Shown: positions 1 to 6,007, numbered from the stretch's first letter. The stretch: 6,103 nucleotides of DNA from Patescibacteria group bacterium (GCA_029260955.1 JAJDCF010000110.1:1-6103), one strand, 5' to 3'. Made by a program: numbers and translations. The notes: generated from the sequence alone by a model not told the origin.

Positions 1-1
1 C

Positions 2-1012
2 ATGAGAACCAATCAACATTTCTGGCGGAAAATCTCAGGGCCTATACTGGTCTTTCTGGGGCTCATGTTTATTACCATGATTGGCTTCTACTTCACCGAA
101 AACTGGGGTCCACTACAAGGTTATTACGCCTTCATACGTACTGCTTTTGGTGACTGGTTCGATACCGTCGTTCCCCTAACCACTCAGGGAAAACTCTTCG
201 CTACATTCGTTAATATCGTGGCTATTGTGGCTGCGGGATACTTTTTTGCCACACTTTCCGCCCTTTTTGTAGAGGGTGAACTCAAAAATATTATTAAATT
301 CAAGAAAATGGATAAATCAATCGCCAAATTGGAAGATCACTTCATAATTTGCGGCATCGACAACGTCAGCCGCCATATAATCGATGAGTTCATAAAGACC
401 GACACTCCCTTTGTGGTTGTCGAAAAGTCACTGGAAAAGTGCCAGGAACTTGAAGCTAATCATCAGTATCTGTACATCGATGATGATCCTACGATCGACA
501 AAACTCTGGAAAAAGCTGGAATTGGCTCAGCTAAGGGGTTGATTGCCATGCTTAAAGACGATCATGAAAATCTATTTCTCGTTATTTCAGCACGAAATCT
601 CAATCCAAAACTCAAGATTGCGGCCAAAGTAATCATGTCTACCACCAAAGAGAAAATGCTTAAAGCAGGGGCCGACGAGACAATTTCACCATCTCATATT
701 GGTGGTCTCCGCATCGCTTCCGTCATGATTCGTCCAAGCGTAGTTACCTTCCTCGACACACTTCTTCGTGGGAATGGCACTACTCGTTTTGAAGAAGTTA
801 CTCTTTCAAAATCCTCCAGGCTTGTCGGTAAAAAGTTCCAAGAGGCTCAAGAAGCCGAAGAAACAGGTCTTTCAGTCATTGCTATCCGCAAAAAAGACGC
901 CGAAGAATACATCTGCAATCCTCGCGCTGATGTCAAAATGGAAGCCGGCGACACCCTTGTTACCCTTGGTGAAATGAAGCAAAAAGAGGAATTCGTCAAA
1001 AAGTTCAACTAG
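2..1012 (+). CDS. Two-helix ion-channel-like protein with RCK (TrkA-N/TrkA-C) domains and an atypical selectivity filter
   Basis: Membrane protein of the MthK-type architecture, 336 aa. Hydrophobic segments lie at about residues 11-31 and 64-90, with a pore-helix region (about 35-49) between them. The RCK N domain (about 112-235) shows FIICGIDN, an acidic residue ending strand 2 (E141), the LEKAGI motif and ARNLNPKLKI. The RCK C domain spans about 262-334. Aligned without gaps to my memory of MthK (SLYWTFVTIA against GYYAFIRTAF, then VPLTTQGKLF), the K+ filter TVGYGD is replaced by GDWFDT (residues 50-55). Neither other plus frame there encodes TVGYG, so a frameshift does not explain it. The nucleotide-binding GxGxxG is also degenerate: only G118 remains, with D120 and S123 at the other positions, and MthK is similarly degenerate. 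Family knowledge predicts a ligand-gated channel of the inner membrane; which ion passes, or whether any does, is open. The ATG is at the window edge, so the start could lie upstream. It converges on the cyclase gene. Confidence 0.85.
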   Translation: MRTNQHFWRKISGPILVFLGLMFITMIGFYFTENWGPLQGYYAFIRTAFGDWFDTVVPLTTQGKLFATFVNIVAIVAAGYFFATLSALFVEGELKNIIKFKKMDKSIAKLEDHFIICGIDNVSRHIIDEFIKTDTPFVVVEKSLEKCQELEANHQYLYIDDDPTIDKTLEKAGIGSAKGLIAMLKDDHENLFLVISARNLNPKLKIAAKVIMSTTKEKMLKAGADETISPSHIGGLRIASVMIRPSVVTFLDTLLRGNGTTRFEEVTLSKSSRLVGKKFQEAQEAEETGLSVIAIRKKDAEEYICNPRADVKMEAGDTLVTLGEMKQKEEFVKKFN

Positions 1013-1018
1013 GTACCT
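1013..1018. other. 6-bp gap between convergent genes
   Basis: The TAG of the channel-like gene (1010-1012) and the TAG of the cyclase gene (1021-1019 on the minus strand) are separated by six bases, GTACCT. These sit in the 8-bp palindrome AGGTACCT (1011-1018). I see no GC-rich hairpin followed by a T-run on either strand, in the gap or just inside the flanking gene ends. Transcripts from both sides therefore probably run into the opposite gene. Confidence 0.7.
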
Positions 1019-3091
1019 CTATTTTTCGGCCAACTTATAAACTCCATCCCAATTTTTCGGCAGTTTAGCTTTTTTTAGTTCCCGAATGCGAGCCAAGTAA
1101 GTCTTGCTGGGTCCATCATTCTTATTTAGTTTCAGCGCTTCTTTAAGGTGCTTCTCGGACTCTGTCCACTTCTGGTCCCTGTATGCCCGCAAAGCCTTCG
1201 CAAAAACACTCACAAGCTCTTTCTGCACCTTTGAGAGCTTCCCTTTTCTAGTTAGTAGCTCATAAACTCGCACAGGCTTAGTTTTGCCCTTAACTGTAAT
1301 CAAATCAATTTCGCGAACTTCGATTTTCGATTTGGAAGCCCGATAAGTTTCGCCAGAAATCAAAATATTCGTGCCATAGTGCTTGTTGGCCCCTTCTAGC
1401 CGAGCACCCAAGTTCACCGCATCTCCAATCACCGTATAATCGAATCTTTTTGAAGAACCCACATTCCCCACAATCATCTGACCCGTATGAATTCCAATGC
1501 GCGCCTCGAACAAGACCTTCTTCTTTCTTTTCCATTCTGCCTGAAGTCTATTGAGGGCTGTCATATAGTCTAAAGCCGCTAAACAAGCCTTTTCTGCATG
1601 TTTTGGCTGCTCAATCGGAGCACCCCAAAAAGCAATGATCGCATCACCAACAAATTTATCCAAAGTGCCGTTGTGCTTCAAAATCACGTCACTCATCCTA
1701 TCCAAATACTCATTTAGGTGGGTTACCAATGCGACTGGCTTCAGCTTCTCTGAGATTCCCGTAAAATTCACCACATCCGAAAAGAATACTGTAAGAGTCT
1801 TCTGGTCACCACCCAACTTCAGTTGATCAGGATTTTCCAGGATCTTCTTCACAACATCTTCACTTACATAGCGTCCGAAGGCATGCTCAGTCTTCAAAAG
1901 AGCTTTGGCCTCCGTAAAATACCGGTAAATATAAGCCACCACTAGTGTCGCAAAAAAGGCTAAGTACGGATAAAAAGTATTCAAAATCATCCCATACTCA
2001 AACACGATCCATGTGGTCACCGTGTAGGCAATGACCCCCAGCAAAAAGGCCGCAACCGAAAGCCCCACGCTCAAGGTCAAAAATAGCAGCATTCCCAAAA
2101 TAACCGCACCAACCAAGGTCAATTGTCGGCTAAAATCTGACTGATTCACCAAGAACCGCTGTGACAAAATAGTCTGAACAGTATTGGCATGAATCTCGAC
2201 GCCCGGCATAGCACGGCCAAAAGATAGCGGTACATACTGCTCATCATGAATGCCCGTTCCCATTTCGCCAATCAGTACAATCTTGTCTTTCAGGTTTAGC
2301 TCTTCGCCCGAAGCTCGCTCCGTAAAGCGATTTTCATACACATCAGCAAGCGAAATGCTTCTAAAGCTGCCTGGCGCACCAAAAAAGTTAATCAGCAGTC
2401 GATTCTCTCTAGTCGGAACCAAAATAGGGTCATATTTCTTGTTTCCCACTCGTACCGAAAACGGCATCAGCAAGTAACCTTCTTCGGTTTCTTGCCCATC
2501 TTCATCCAATAAATCCAAATACTTTTTTAAAATCTGCAGACCAAATGAGTGTGGCACCGCCTTATCCTCAAAAAACAAGTGCTGACGTCGTATTACGTTG
2601 TCTTTATCCGGTTCAAACAAAATCGCCCCCAAATTTCCCGGCCTTGCCTCCGAAAACTCAGAAAGTGGCTTCAATCCGGTCGTCCTAGGCGTCTTCGGCT
2701 CGGCCGCCAAAATCACATTGTCATATTTTTTTAGAGCATCAGTCAAAATAGCCTGATCCTCGCTATCCGTCGTCTCCGAAAGGATAATATCGACTCCAAT
2801 GGCTTTCGCACCAGCCGCCTCCAAGTTCTCGATCACCTGCGCATAATCCGCCTTACTAAAAGTCAGCGTGCCTAGTTCGCTAGCGTTAGCTATTTCAAAG
2901 GCTTTGTCATCAATGGTCACAATTACAATATCCTCAGAAGTCTCATTTTCCCCCTGAAAATACAGAAAATTACTGATCTTCAGATGAAGCGTAGAAAAAA
3001 CATTCCTTTGAGCCATACCCAAAAATAGAAAACTCAGAAAAACAGATGTAAAAAGACCAAAAATTAATTTATTACGATGAATTTTCCTCAT
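1019..3091 (-). CDS. CHASE2-domain class III adenylate cyclase
   Basis: Predicted to convert ATP to cAMP at the inner membrane in response to an extracytoplasmic signal. Order in the 690-aa protein: one membrane helix (about 8-26), a full CHASE2 sensor domain (about 35-315), three membrane helices (about 324-342, 344-364, 370-390), a linker with GRYVSEDVV, and a class III catalytic domain (about 430-612). Catalytic residues are all present: metal-binding D439 (FFSDV) and D483 (KFVGDA), substrate-specifying K479 and T553 (DYTVIGDAVN), and transition-state N560 and R564. Lys plus Thr matches the class IIIb adenylate cyclases; a guanylate cyclase would normally carry Glu and Cys there. The tail (about 625-690) has a TPR-like helical pair and ends in NWDGVYKLAEK, a tail often seen in CHASE2 cyclases. 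The ATG immediately follows the TAA of the FecR gene, with no intergenic base, so translation is probably coupled. No clear Shine-Dalgarno sequence precedes it; a GGAG lies 14 nt upstream, too far to be convincing. Confidence 0.95.
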   Translation of the reverse strand: MRKIHRNKLIFGLFTSVFLSFLFLGMAQRNVFSTLHLKISNFLYFQGENETSEDIVIVTIDDKAFEIANASELGTLTFSKADYAQVIENLEAAGAKAIGVDIILSETTDSEDQAILTDALKKYDNVILAAEPKTPRTTGLKPLSEFSEARPGNLGAILFEPDKDNVIRRQHLFFEDKAVPHSFGLQILKKYLDLLDEDGQETEEGYLLMPFSVRVGNKKYDPILVPTRENRLLINFFGAPGSFRSISLADVYENRFTERASGEELNLKDKIVLIGEMGTGIHDEQYVPLSFGRAMPGVEIHANTVQTILSQRFLVNQSDFSRQLTLVGAVILGMLLFLTLSVGLSVAAFLLGVIAYTVTTWIVFEYGMILNTFYPYLAFFATLVVAYIYRYFTEAKALLKTEHAFGRYVSEDVVKKILENPDQLKLGGDQKTLTVFFSDVVNFTGISEKLKPVALVTHLNEYLDRMSDVILKHNGTLDKFVGDAIIAFWGAPIEQPKHAEKACLAALDYMTALNRLQAEWKRKKKVLFEARIGIHTGQMIVGNVGSSKRFDYTVIGDAVNLGARLEGANKHYGTNILISGETYRASKSKIEVREIDLITVKGKTKPVRVYELLTRKGKLSKVQKELVSVFAKALRAYRDQKWTESEKHLKEALKLNKNDGPSKTYLARIRELKKAKLPKNWDGVYKLAEK

Positions 3092-3094
3092 TTA
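3089..3094 (-). other. Abutting stop/start (TAAATG) of the FecR and cyclase genes
   Basis: On the minus strand the FecR stop codon TAA (3094-3092) is followed at once by the cyclase ATG (3091-3089). There is no space for a promoter, and no consensus Shine-Dalgarno sequence at the usual distance. This indicates one transcript and, by inference, re-initiation by the ribosome that has just finished FecR. Confidence 0.85.
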
Positions 3095-4504
3095 AACGTT
3101 GGATTCTCCACGATGGAAAGGTGCCTCCTCCTCAATCACCTCTTTGGGTTCAGTTGATTCAGGTGGATCTTGAGGCTCAATCTTCATCACAGGCTCAATT
3201 TTCACAGCAGGAACAACCTCTCTAACAGGAGACGTCCTTGAAACAGGAGCAGCAACAGGTTCTTCAGGCTCATCCAAGTCATTGATTTTATCGATAGTTC
3301 GCAAGAACTCCGCATCCTCCATCATTCCCGGCATTTTATCTTGGAGTGCAGCAATGATTTTTTCAACCAGTCCAATCAGCTCAGGGTTTTTATGGAAGAA
3401 TTCATTCTTTTCTCCAATAATATTCCTAAACTTTATCAAATAAGCCTTAATTTGATCCGGATCCGGGTCATTGGTCTTCACCCAATCGTAAAGAGTATAT
3501 AGCCTTCTTTCAACCTGAAGCTTCATAAGAAAAGCCCTTCTTTGGTCATTATCTTGCCAAATAAGTAATTTTTCCTGGAACATTTCCTTAACAGCGTACA
3601 GCTTGTCGCTTGGTAATACATCTATCGCCCTTACTAAAGCCACAAATTTCGCCATCACGGCTTCCTTTTCGGCAGGAGAAGCATCAGAAGTCATGAATTC
3701 ATCAAGTCTGGCTATATTATCATCGAACCCTGCCTCACCTGGAAGAGCGCCGACGGTATCTTTTAGCTTTGCCATCATAGCCTTCATCATTCTTCCGTGA
3801 TCAGCCTCATCATTCTTCAAATTGTTTTTGAACCACTCTCTCTCCCAAGCATCATCAGGAATGGCGCCCACAGATACCTTGTCACCCGTATTCTTCTTAA
3901 AACTACCCTGTTCTCCACTGGTCATAGTCTCATCGCCAACGGTCATTGCATGGGCAATAGAATCCACAATTACCTCATCGCCCTTCACGGCAAAGTTGAA
4001 AACCGATCCGCGAACACCAGCCACCACGTTTCCTGCATATCCCAAAAACTCAGAATCCTCATCCACAATTGCCTGTACCTTGGACCAAACCTCCCCGCTG
4101 ATCACCTCGAATCCAATATCGGCCTCATTAATATTCTCTGGATTATAAGCTGCTTGATCAATAGTCAGCTCCGTTCCTGCAGCCAATCGGCTAATAGAAT
4201 GATCGAACCAATAAAGAGTCGCTTTTCCATCGGCACTCACCACAATGGTGTCGCCCACTTCCACATCAGTCTCGTCCGTCACCTCTTCTTCGTCACCAGA
4301 AAGACGCTTAATGGTAACGCTTCCAGCCTTTACCTCCAGTCGATTTGTATCTTCATAGACATCCGCTGCCGCCGTTGGCACCAACAAATTATCCACCACA
4401 TCGTTACTTCCACCTTCTCCTCCACCTCCGGTTTTCACAAAAACCAATGCTCCTGCAGCCACAACGCCAAAAGCGATGACCAAAATGAGTACTTTCTTAT
4501 TCAT
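3092..4504 (-). CDS. Membrane-anchored FecR-domain protein, partner of the CHASE2 cyclase
   Basis: Predicted envelope protein of 470 aa. An N-terminal signal anchor (about residues 3-24) is followed by a Gly-rich linker (TGGGGEGGSN). The FecR domain spans about 50-190: VEVGDTIVVSADGKATLYW resembles the start of the fold and GVRGSVFNF (163-171) is its typical closing motif. Next comes an acidic, mostly helical region (about 220-412), including a stretch RRAFLMKLQVERRLYTLYD, and then a Pro/Glu/Lys/Val-rich tail (about 413-470) with the imperfect repeat VKIEP/MKIEP. It is the first gene of a two-gene operon with the cyclase. I start it at the ATG at 4504. The in-frame GTG at 4528 lies at or before the transcription start expected from the TATAAT at 4536-4531, and the N-terminus from 4504 (MNKKVLILVIAFG) is a clean signal anchor. 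FecR domains are best known in iron-siderophore sigma/anti-sigma systems, but no sigma factor or TonB receptor lies nearby; ligand unknown. Confidence 0.85.
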   Translation of the reverse strand: MNKKVLILVIAFGVVAAGALVFVKTGGGGEGGSNDVVDNLLVPTAAADVYEDTNRLEVKAGSVTIKRLSGDEEEVTDETDVEVGDTIVVSADGKATLYWFDHSISRLAAGTELTIDQAAYNPENINEADIGFEVISGEVWSKVQAIVDEDSEFLGYAGNVVAGVRGSVFNFAVKGDEVIVDSIAHAMTVGDETMTSGEQGSFKKNTGDKVSVGAIPDDAWEREWFKNNLKNDEADHGRMMKAMMAKLKDTVGALPGEAGFDDNIARLDEFMTSDASPAEKEAVMAKFVALVRAIDVLPSDKLYAVKEMFQEKLLIWQDNDQRRAFLMKLQVERRLYTLYDWVKTNDPDPDQIKAYLIKFRNIIGEKNEFFHKNPELIGLVEKIIAALQDKMPGMMEDAEFLRTIDKINDLDEPEEPVAAPVSRTSPVREVVPAVKIEPVMKIEPQDPPESTEPKEVIEEEAPFHRGESNV

Positions 4505-4520
4505 AATATGTACGTTTAAA

Positions 4521-4548
4521 TAGCACACACATTATACACCTAGTGCTA
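4521..4548. promoter_or_regulatory. Inverted repeat around the -10 box, candidate operator
   Basis: TAGCAC (4521-4526) and GTGCTA (4543-4548) are exact inverted repeats 16 nt apart. Their midpoint (4534.5) nearly coincides with the centre of the -10 box of the FecR-cyclase promoter. A protein binding here would cover the promoter core, as a repressor operator does. A 6-bp arm pair can arise by chance, so the functional reading is tentative. Confidence 0.35.
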
Positions 4549-4560
4549 AAAAAGGGTTAA
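4531..4560 (-). promoter_or_regulatory. Promoter of the FecR-cyclase operon
   Basis: On the minus strand, a perfect -10 box TATAAT (4536-4531) is preceded by an 18-bp spacer and a -35-like TTAACC (4560-4555; 4 of 6 matches to TTGACA). The expected transcription start is near 4524, about 20 nt before the ATG at 4504. The -35 starts only 9 bp after the stop codon of the upstream gene. Confidence 0.7.
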
Positions 4561-4569
4561 AGGTTTTTC

Positions 4570-5211
4570 TTAGTATCCTCCCTTTTTGGCAATTATCTTG
4601 TCTGCCTCTTTTCTTTGATTTGTCTTGGGCATTTTTAGTTTTTTCTTTTCAGCCTTTCTTCCTCTGTATCTAGCCATGAAATTTTTCACTGCATCTTCTT
4701 GGACTTCTAACTTTGCACCTGATTCAGTTTCATCAGCATCTTGGTTTTTAAAGTCTTCATATATATCCTTCACTTCTGATTCACTAAGGCCTTCCGTCCA
4801 AGATTCTGAAGAAGCAATATTGGCCATTCTTTTTAACAAACTTGTTTTTTTGAATTTACCTGTCTTCGCCACTATCCCAATAAATTTATTAACCTTGGTC
4901 AGAATATTGCTAGCGATCAATTCAGCTGCTGCCTCCCAACTGCCAGCCTTTTTATAAGCAGTTCTAAAGGTATTTGGAATGCTATCTTCCAACTCTTCTT
5001 CAATTATCATATTTGCCACTTCAAGTTCCTTGGCGCTCATACCTTTCTTATTTCCTAAATACTTATTCATTGCATTAAGTCGCCCCTGGACTTTGCTTAG
5101 CTCCTTTGTTACTTCCTTTCCTAATCCATCTGCATCTTTAAAGGCACTGGCATCAACCTCGAGTTTGGTTTTCTTCCCCTTTGGTACAACCTTGAATGCT
5201 TCGAATGGCAT
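4570..5211 (-). CDS. Uncharacterised basic, helix-rich protein with a Lys/Arg-rich tail
   Basis: I do not recognise this 213-aa protein. It has no signal peptide or membrane segment, so it is probably cytoplasmic. Residues 20-80 are charged and likely helical (VTKELSKVQGRLNAMNKYLG, then KELEVANMIIEEELED). A more hydrophobic central part (about 82-135) includes AYKKAGSWEAAAELIASNI and KVNKFIGIVAKTGKFKKTSL. An acidic stretch follows (about 140-172). The C-terminus (about 180-213) is strongly basic, with RYRGRKAEKKKLKMPK and a final KKGGY, and could bind nucleic acid or an acidic partner. The start is ATG at 5211, 4 nt after the stop of the upstream small gene, so the two are co-transcribed. No Shine-Dalgarno sequence is visible. 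No good terminator follows; the FecR promoter begins 9 bp beyond the stop, so some read-through into that operon is possible. Confidence 0.75.
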   Translation of the reverse strand: MPFEAFKVVPKGKKTKLEVDASAFKDADGLGKEVTKELSKVQGRLNAMNKYLGNKKGMSAKELEVANMIIEEELEDSIPNTFRTAYKKAGSWEAAAELIASNILTKVNKFIGIVAKTGKFKKTSLLKRMANIASSESWTEGLSESEVKDIYEDFKNQDADETESGAKLEVQEDAVKNFMARYRGRKAEKKKLKMPKTNQRKEADKIIAKKGGY

Positions 5212-5215
5212 ATGT

Positions 5216-5533
5216 TTATAGATTAGCTATTAGTTTGTCAGCTTCGATTACCTCCATCTTCTTTTGGTTTGCACCTTCAGCTTGGAATCTGGCTTTAACG
5301 TTTTCGTAGATTTCATGAATCCTATCAAGGCCTTTCCGCATAATGCCATTCCTCTTTTCTTGATAGTCATGAAGCTCTGACATTTGCTTATCGGCTTCAT
5401 CAAGCTTTTCTACAATCTGAAGCTTTGTTTCATCAGAAAAAGCATCCGCATTTTCAATAAGAATAGTGAAGAGAGCGGGCTTTAAAAATATTTTATACTC
5501 AGTAAGAAGTGTTTTGAATTCGTCGTTGGTCAC
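5216..5533 (-). CDS. Uncharacterised small helical protein
   Basis: Unrecognised 105-aa protein, first gene of a two-gene operon with the basic 213-aa protein. It has no signal peptide or clear membrane helix. The sequence reads as almost entirely alpha-helical and highly charged, with a probable coiled coil at about residues 33-90 (KLQIVEKLDEADKQMSEL, then GLDRIHEIYENVKARFQAEG). The start is GTG at 5533. In frame, a TGA occurs 7 codons upstream with no other common start between. The ATG at 5555 is out of frame and gives only an 18-residue peptide. The GTG lies 25 nt after a strong -10 box, the same spacing as the other promoters here. A scaffold or a partner of the downstream protein is conceivable from the pairing alone; no function can be assigned. 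Confidence 0.72.
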   Translation of the reverse strand: MTNDEFKTLLTEYKIFLKPALFTILIENADAFSDETKLQIVEKLDEADKQMSELHDYQEKRNGIMRKGLDRIHEIYENVKARFQAEGANQKKMEVIEADKLIANL

Positions 5534-5558
5534 GATTTTGTTTTTTATTTTTCATGTA

Positions 5559-5587
5559 ATTATATCAAAATAAGATGATTTAATCAA
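5559..5587 (-). promoter_or_regulatory. Promoter of the two-gene orphan operon
   Basis: On the minus strand, TTGATT (5587-5582, 4 of 6 to consensus) is followed by 17 bp and then a perfect TATAAT (5564-5559). The three bases before the -10 are TGA, giving an extended -10 element (TGnTATAAT). The transcription start should be near 5552, about 19 nt before the GTG at 5533. The -35 begins 4 bp after the stop codon of the preceding gene. Confidence 0.78.
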
Positions 5588-5591
5588 GCTT

Positions 5592-5900
5592 TTAGCCAAA
5601 TTGACTGTCCTCAGGAATACGAAAATCGTAACCCTCAGAATCAGAGCCATGTGACTCGTCACCTTTTTCACTATCGCCATCTTCGCGAGGTATTTTGGGA
5701 GAACCCTTAGGCAAGATATTAATCCCCTCAAAAAGGTAGTCATAGAGCCCTTCCTGAAAGGGTGTATCTTGAGGAAAGTAGTCCGGAGTTGCTGTATCAC
5801 TAGCAATAAACAATGCGGAAGAAGCTAGAATGCAACGTAGAGCCGTTCTAAAAGAGCTTCCGCGATCTCGTTCAGCATTAGGTGGTTTTTTGACAGACAT
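5592..5900 (-). CDS. Small protein with a hydrophobic N-terminal segment and acidic C-terminus, probably exported or membrane-anchored
   Basis: Unrecognised 102-aa protein. A basic N-terminus (MSVKKPPNAERDR) is followed by one moderately hydrophobic segment, TALRCILASSALFIA (about residues 19-33), then a polar and acidic region (GDSEKGDESHGSDSEG, about 75-90). This is the layout of a signal peptide or a single membrane anchor. No lipobox is present: the one Cys is within the hydrophobic stretch and lacks the expected context. A signal-peptidase site after ASDTA is possible but weak. I choose the ATG at 5900, because the longer version from a TTG at 5939 would begin upstream of the transcription start expected from the TATAAT at 5927-5922. 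No Shine-Dalgarno sequence is visible. It appears to be a single-gene transcript. A competing 54-aa minus frame covers 5989-5825 and lowers certainty slightly. Confidence 0.6.
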   Translation of the reverse strand: MSVKKPPNAERDRGSSFRTALRCILASSALFIASDTATPDYFPQDTPFQEGLYDYLFEGINILPKGSPKIPREDGDSEKGDESHGSDSEGYDFRIPEDSQFG

Positions 5901-5921
5901 GAAAAAGGAGTTAAGGGATTT

Positions 5922-5949
5922 ATTATAGGTATTTCCCAAGCTTTGTCAA
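5922..5949 (-). promoter_or_regulatory. Consensus sigma-70-type promoter of the small exported-protein gene
   Basis: On the minus strand, a perfect TTGACA (5949-5944) and a perfect TATAAT (5927-5922) are separated by 16 bp, close to the ideal 17. The expected transcription start is near 5915, about 15 nt before the ATG at 5900. It is the strongest-looking promoter in the window. Confidence 0.8.
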
Positions 5950-5996
5950 TAGCAAGCTGCATGGCCAAAATACCGCCCTTGGCCCACATTATTCCC

Positions 5997-6007
5997 CTGG
6001 ATTCCAG
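5997..6007. repeat. Short inverted repeat CTGGA-T-TCCAG
   Basis: Five-base arms (CTGGA/TCCAG) around a single T, directly adjoining the 20-bp palindrome at 6008-6027. Together with the preceding ATTCCC it resembles the CTGGATTCC-type arms of dispersed intergenic repeats that I recall from many bacterial genomes, so the two elements may be parts of one repeat unit. Confidence 0.5.

Noticed and set aside
1021..1061. Direct repeat ATTTTTCGGC at 1021-1030 and 1052-1061
   Set aside because: Both copies encode ordinary residues at the conserved end of the cyclase (PKN and AEK plus stop), and nothing suggests a separate role.
3797..4519. 240-codon open frame on the plus strand, antisense to the FecR gene
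   Set aside because: It lies wholly opposite a gene with a recognisable domain, its product is Ser/His/Ile-rich with no familiar motif, and no plus-strand promoter is evident. It is a shadow of the real frame.
4505..4528. GTG at 4528 as an earlier start for the FecR protein
   Set aside because: It lies at or upstream of the transcription start predicted from the TATAAT at 4536-4531, and it would add eight residues before a clean signal-anchor N-terminus.
5651..5662. GTGAC-N2-GTCAC inverted repeat as a CRP-like site linked to the cyclase
   Set aside because: The spacing does not fit TGTGA-N6-TCACA, and it lies inside a coding region away from any promoter.
5552..5806. 84-codon minus-strand frame overlapping the small exported-protein gene
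   Set aside because: It runs through the next gene's promoter and has no promoter geometry or domain of its own.
5901..5939. TTG at 5939 as an earlier start for the small exported protein
   Set aside because: The added segment contains the -10 box itself, so a transcript from that promoter could not encode it.
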